From JACDBD01 sp050743385 (GTDB lineage Bacteria > Actinomycetota > Acidimicrobiia > IMCC26256 > JACDBD01), in the NCBI GenBank assembly GCA_050743385.1, contig JBOGFJ010000077.1, forward strand, positions 1 to 10,229: a stretch of DNA of 10,229 bases, given 5' to 3'. The translations under genes and the position numbers were made by a program. Positions 7,180 to 10,229 of the stretch are shown here, piece after piece. The notes below the pieces were generated by a model, which searched no databases, was not told the DNA's origin, and saw nothing but the letters and a program-made list of their open reading frames with translations. Positions within the stretch are counted from its first letter, which is position 1, and each line of letters opens with the position of its first letter.

Positions 7180-8133
7180 TCAGGCTCTCTTGCGCAGCGC
7201 GAGGTGGACGCTCGTCCACGCATACTGGCCCGCTTCCAAGACGATGAGGGGGTACTTCACGTGCTCGATCCGGAACGTGAAGTAGCCCCCCGCCTCCGCC
7301 ACCTGCGCCTGCTGCGCCACCGACGCGTCCACGAAGTCCTGCTCAGTGGCGAGGGTCGCGTCGGAGACGTAGAGGTCGAGCGGCGAGACGAAGTCCCAGT
7401 CGTCCTGACCGAGGATGTGCTCGTAGATGGCCGGTGGGTCCATCAGCAGCGTTCCGCTGCCGCCGTCCCATCTCGTCGAAGGCCCCTCGATGCACAGCTC
7501 GGTCGAGAGGGTGAGGATGCCACCAGGCTTGAGCACCCGGAAGATCTCGCTCGCGCTGCGCCTGACCGCGTCGAAGTCGCCGAAGTGCTCGATCGAGCTC
7601 GCGGAGAAGGCCCCGTCCATGGTCTCGTCCTCGTAGCGGAGGTCGAGTGCGTCCATGTGCTGCACAACGAGGCGGCGCGGGTTCCACGAGAACGGCCAGT
7701 GCCGGCCCGGATCGGTGATCATCGAGACGTCGGCCTCGGCCCATCCCTCACCCTCCGTCAGGTACAGATCGGTGGCGAAGACCCGGCGAGCGAAGCGGGT
7801 CAGGTAGAAGATGGTGGCCTCGTTGCCCGCTCCCACCCCGAGGAACTCCCGCGTCCCGTCGAGGAGACCGTGGTCGCGGAAGGTGCGTATCGCCATGGCG
7901 ACTTCCCAGTCCTTGCGGTTCTCGCGCCCCGCGGGGAAGTCGTCGCCGAAGCGCTCTATCTCATGCTCGAAAACGTCGCGGATGGTGCCGACGAGCTCGG
8001 GGTGGCTGAAGTCCTCGAGGTTGCAGACCTTGTTGTAGGTGAGCAAGGACCGGGGGCACGCCACGCGGCGATAGAGCGTACCGGGCGGGTCAATAAGCTC
8101 GGGGACGCGACATCCGTGACGAGAGGAGGACAA
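7180..8133 (-). CDS. Class I SAM-dependent methyltransferase
   Basis: A methyltransferase of the Methyltransf_11/25 type, up to 317 aa. SAM-binding motif I is FLGVGAGNEATIFYL (97-111). The acidic motif II is FATDLYLTEG (119-128). HMDALDLRYEDETMDGAFS (159-177) covers the adenine contact and post-I strand, followed by SIEHFGDF (180-187) and the hallmark VLKPGGILTLSTE (200-212). The roughly 95-residue N-terminal extension (YNKVCNLEDFSHPEL, 33-47) is longer than the minimal fold and may hold substrate specificity. The longest reading starts at TTG 8133, which abuts the ATG of the divergent PqqD gene. GTG 8064 is an alternative, with a TACGCT -10-like box ten bases upstream, but it would cut into sequence that looks conserved. 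The substrate is unknown; the setting suggests a sugar or a sugar-linked lipid or peptide. The fold is certain, the role is not. Confidence 0.85.
   Translation of the reverse strand: MSSSRHGCRVPELIDPPGTLYRRVACPRSLLTYNKVCNLEDFSHPELVGTIRDVFEHEIERFGDDFPAGRENRKDWEVAMAIRTFRDHGLLDGTREFLGVGAGNEATIFYLTRFARRVFATDLYLTEGEGWAEADVSMITDPGRHWPFSWNPRRLVVQHMDALDLRYEDETMDGAFSASSIEHFGDFDAVRRSASEIFRVLKPGGILTLSTELCIEGPSTRWDGGSGTLLMDPPAIYEHILGQDDWDFVSPLDLYVSDATLATEQDFVDASVAQQAQVAEAGGYFTFRIEHVKYPLIVLEAGQYAWTSVHLALRKRA
8124..8129 (+). promoter_or_regulatory. Ribosome binding site AGGAGG for the PqqD-family gene
   Basis: AGGAGG lies three bases before ATG 8133 and nine before GTG 8139 in the same frame. The short gap to the ATG leaves GTG 8139 as a plausible alternative start that would shorten the protein by two residues. 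Confidence 0.6.
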
Positions 8134-8390
8134 TGAGCGTGGCCCGCCCGGCGCGAGGCGATCGGATCGAGGTGGAGGAGGTCGAGAACGGCCTGGTGCT
8201 GCGGCACACGACGACCCGCGTCCACCAGCTGAACCCGTCGGCGAGCATCATCTTCGAGCTGTGCGACGGCACTCGCACCGCCGACGGGATCGTCGAGCTC
8301 ATGCAGAACCTGGGTGATCTCGAGGAGCCACCGCTCGAGGGCGTCATCGAATGCCTCGGGCAGCTACGCGCGCGAGGGCTCGTCGTCTAG
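8133..8390 (+). CDS. PqqD-family peptide-binding protein
   Basis: An 85-aa protein of the PqqD family (PF05402), a winged-helix fold that is also the RiPP recognition element binding leader peptides for modifying enzymes. The core signature HQLNPSASIIFELCDGTRT is at 31-49. It follows a beta hairpin (VEEVENGLVLRH, 14-25) and precedes helices TADGIVELMQNL (49-60) and LEGVIECLGQLRARGLV (68-84). Its length is normal for the family. It is not in a PQQ operon: no pqqA, B, C or E and no radical SAM gene is visible, so the pqqD symbol is not given. It faces, tail to tail with a 12-base gap, a nucleotidyltransferase-fusion gene. To my knowledge, stand-alone PqqD proteins near NTP_transf_5-type nucleotidyltransferases recur in actinobacterial polysaccharide loci, where their function is not established. 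No precursor peptide is seen. Confidence 0.88.
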   Translation: MSVARPARGDRIEVEEVENGLVLRHTTTRVHQLNPSASIIFELCDGTRTADGIVELMQNLGDLEEPPLEGVIECLGQLRARGLVV

Positions 8391-8402
8391 ACGGGGCGAC
8401 GG

Positions 8403-10229
8403 TCAGTCGGGGGATCGAGGCTCCCTCTGCCTCCCCCGGGCAGACGCAGCGCCGCGGCGAACGGCCGCCAGCGCCGGTACGGAGCCTTTGATCAACACGC
8501 CGAGCCACACGGGGTAGGCCAGGGCGGTATGGAACGGGCTCCGCCGGGCCCACGGCATCCTCGCCTTGAGGTACGTCGGCGTCGGGACGACCAGTCGGGA
8601 CACGGTGGCGATCTTCGGCCGAACGCCCGGAAGCGCCAGCAGTCGCACGAGGCCGGTCGCGAATCGTGGCGGCCCAGCTGCGCGCAACGCGGCATCGAGC
8701 GACGGAAGCCGGTCGAGCGGCGAAAGCTTGTCGATCTCCAGACGTCGCGAGAGGGCCAACCCCTCGGTCGTCAGGCCGAGGCCGGTGGCGTAGGCCGCCT
8801 CTGCGCCAAGAGCGGTCGCCAGTCTCGCCGCCTCCTGCCAGGTCCCGAAGGGCACCCGTTCGAGGGCGCGCTCAAGGTCCTCCCGCGGCTGTTCGACCGT
8901 CGGGCCTGACGCGACCGCGTGCACCACGACGTGGAGCGCCCGCCCCGTGACGTCGAGCACCTCGATATCACGCCCCCCGAGGCGGAGCTTTTCGGTCTGC
9001 TCGGCGAGCACCGCCCACGACCGATCAGGCGGCACCGTGATGCCCCAGAACCGGCCGCGGTGGAGATCGACATACTCGTGGCCGCGAGCCCAGTCGACGG
9101 TCGTATGTCCGAGGAGCATCGCCTCGGACCGGCCGTGGAGGGTCGTGAACCCGAGCCGAGCCAGCACCGCTTCCGCTGCGGACTCAGCGGCCGGGTCGAT
9201 GAGCAGGTCGATGTCGCCGCAGGGCCGGTCGAGCTGCGAGTCGTACAGCCACGTCCCGAAAGACGCACCCTTGAGCAGGATGACCCGTACGCCGGCCTCG
9301 GCCAGGCGGTCGCAGATGTCGGCCGCCAGCCGGTTGCGGCGCAGCTGGGCGCCCAGAGCGACGACACGATCGGGCACGGCTGCTTCGACGGATTGCCCGC
9401 CGACCATTGTCCGGAACAGCCGATCGATCTCGCCGGCGACCACGTCGACGCTCGCCGTCCTCGCCACGACGTCGCGCCCGACGGTGGCCAGCCGTTCGGC
9501 CAGCGCCGGCTCGTCCAGCAGCCGCCGGCAGTGAGCCGCGAACTCGCCCGGCTGGTCGGCGACGAGCAACCCGTCCCGACCGGGAGCGAGGTCGAGGCCC
9601 TCGGCGCCGACGCTGGTGGAGACCACCGGACGCCCGTGGGCCAGGGCCTCGAGCAGCTTGATCCGCGTGCCACCGCCGGCGTGCACGGGCACCACCGCCA
9701 CCCGTGTCCGCTCGTACCAGGGGGCGACGTCCGGAACAGCGCCCACGACGGTGACCGAGTTGTCGCGGGCCAGGGCCTCGAGCTCGGGAGACGGATTCGA
9801 ACCGACGAGAGCGATCGATGCCTCGGGCAAATGTGGCAGCACCTCGTCGCACAGCCAGCGCGCGCCCTCGGCGTTGGGTGCGTACGACAGAGTCCCCACC
9901 AGCAGAAGGTCGTGCGTTGCGTCGGCGGTGGGTCGCGCTCTTGCCCGGGTCCCGGGCGGGAGGCGGACGGCGTTCGGGATCGCGCTCACCCGTGCCACGT
10001 TGTGGCAGGCGGCCAGTGACGCGGCGTCCATTGCCGACGCGGTCAAGACGTGGTCCACCGCGGGGAGGTAGCAGTTGCCCAGCCGTTCGTAGGCGTCGGC
10101 CTCGTCGAGGTCCCCCCGCCGGCGCCGAGTCTCGACCTCGGCGTCGTCGACGTCGATGGTGAGGAGCGGCCGTTCCGGCCGGTCGAGGAGCACATCGAGG
10201 AGCGGGGCGAGGTAGAGACGGTGGACGTG
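8403..10229 (-). CDS. GT4 glycosyltransferase fused to NTP_transf_5-type nucleotidyltransferase (5' end outside window)
   Basis: The frame is open to the window edge, and codons above GTG 10193 still read family-like sequence (HVHRLYLAPLLD), so the gene is cut at its 5' end. Residues counted from GTG 10193: 1-262 are the later part of a GT-B glycosyltransferase, with DLLLVGTLSYAPN (95-107) and the GT4 donor block VVPVHAGGGTRIKLLEALAHG (167-187), PVVSTSVGAEGL (189-200). After a short linker, 276 to about 550 is a nucleotidyltransferase resembling PF14907: RRNRLAADICDRL (285-297), LLKGASFGTWLYD (306-318) and CGDIDLLID (325-333), whose D327 and D329 are the expected metal ligands. The C-terminal tail (about 551-596) is basic with a short hydrophobic stretch. 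The frame is uninterrupted across the joint, so this is a real fusion in the given sequence. Its 3' end faces the PqqD gene. Acceptor and nucleotidyl target are unknown. Confidence 0.85.
   Translation of the reverse strand, partial: HVHRLYLAPLLDVLLDRPERPLLTIDVDDAEVETRRRRGDLDEADAYERLGNCYLPAVDHVLTASAMDAASLAACHNVARVSAIPNAVRLPPGTRARARPTADATHDLLLVGTLSYAPNAEGARWLCDEVLPHLPEASIALVGSNPSPELEALARDNSVTVVGAVPDVAPWYERTRVAVVPVHAGGGTRIKLLEALAHGRPVVSTSVGAEGLDLAPGRDGLLVADQPGEFAAHCRRLLDEPALAERLATVGRDVVARTASVDVVAGEIDRLFRTMVGGQSVEAAVPDRVVALGAQLRRNRLAADICDRLAEAGVRVILLKGASFGTWLYDSQLDRPCGDIDLLIDPAAESAAEAVLARLGFTTLHGRSEAMLLGHTTVDWARGHEYVDLHRGRFWGITVPPDRSWAVLAEQTEKLRLGGRDIEVLDVTGRALHVVVHAVASGPTVEQPREDLERALERVPFGTWQEAARLATALGAEAAYATGLGLTTEGLALSRRLEIDKLSPLDRLPSLDAALRAAGPPRFATGLVRLLALPGVRPKIATVSRLVVPTPTYLKARMPWARRSPFHTALAYPVWLGVLIKGSVPALAAVRRGAASARGRQREPRSPD

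Noticed and set aside
7072..8136. A 354-aa plus-strand open frame
   Set aside because: It is antisense to the SAM methyltransferase, whose motifs are unambiguous.
8384..8393. Ten-base palindrome CGTCTAGACG at the PqqD stop, as a terminator or operator
   Set aside because: It has no loop, is too short for a stable hairpin and has no T-run. It is likely chance, including the stop codon.
8919..10019. A 366-aa plus-strand open frame
   Set aside because: It is antisense to the GT4-nucleotidyltransferase fusion and its composition is a shadow pattern.

Overview
This is a GC-rich stretch with GTG/TTG starts, GTGA stop-start overlaps and a probable leaderless promoter. Together these suggest an actinobacterium, possibly of the Acidimicrobiia type, though no taxonomic marker gene is present. 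Nearly every base is coding. I see no tRNA, rRNA, insertion sequence or CRISPR array. No gap between genes exceeds about 150 bases.

Layout: (1) 1-604, plus strand: the 3' part of a tetratricopeptide protein, apparently split by a one-base frameshift near 104-113. (2) 751-4092, plus strand: a run of sugar-transfer genes. These are a GT8 glycogenin-like transferase with lower GC than its neighbours, a GT10 fucosyltransferase-family enzyme, an FkbM methyltransferase, and a broken GT-A-like transferase carrying one frameshift and one amber codon. (3) 4077-6172, minus strand: two overlapping transferase genes, GT32 then GT4, converging on the broken gene. (4) 6191-7159, plus strand: a GDP-mannose 3,5-epimerase, divergent from the GT32 gene. 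(5) 7180-8133, minus strand: a class I SAM methyltransferase, convergent with the epimerase and divergent from (6) a small PqqD-family gene at 8133-8390. (7) 8403-10229, minus strand: a GT4 glycosyltransferase fused to an NTP_transf_5-type nucleotidyltransferase, cut by the window end.

Read together, the window is part of a glycan assembly or decoration locus. The epimerase would supply GDP-L-galactose (or GDP-L-gulose) from GDP-mannose. The GT10 enzyme is a candidate user of that sugar. The other transferases would build the chain and the two methyltransferases would cap it. No polymerase, flippase or transporter is visible, so the acceptor (polysaccharide, glycolipid or glycoprotein) is unknown. 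The most unusual parts are the GT4-nucleotidyltransferase fusion facing a lone PqqD-type peptide-binding protein, and the pairing of GDP-mannose 3,5-epimerase with a fucosyltransferase-family enzyme when no GDP-fucose genes are visible. Two genes carry coding lesions, which could be real decay or assembly error.
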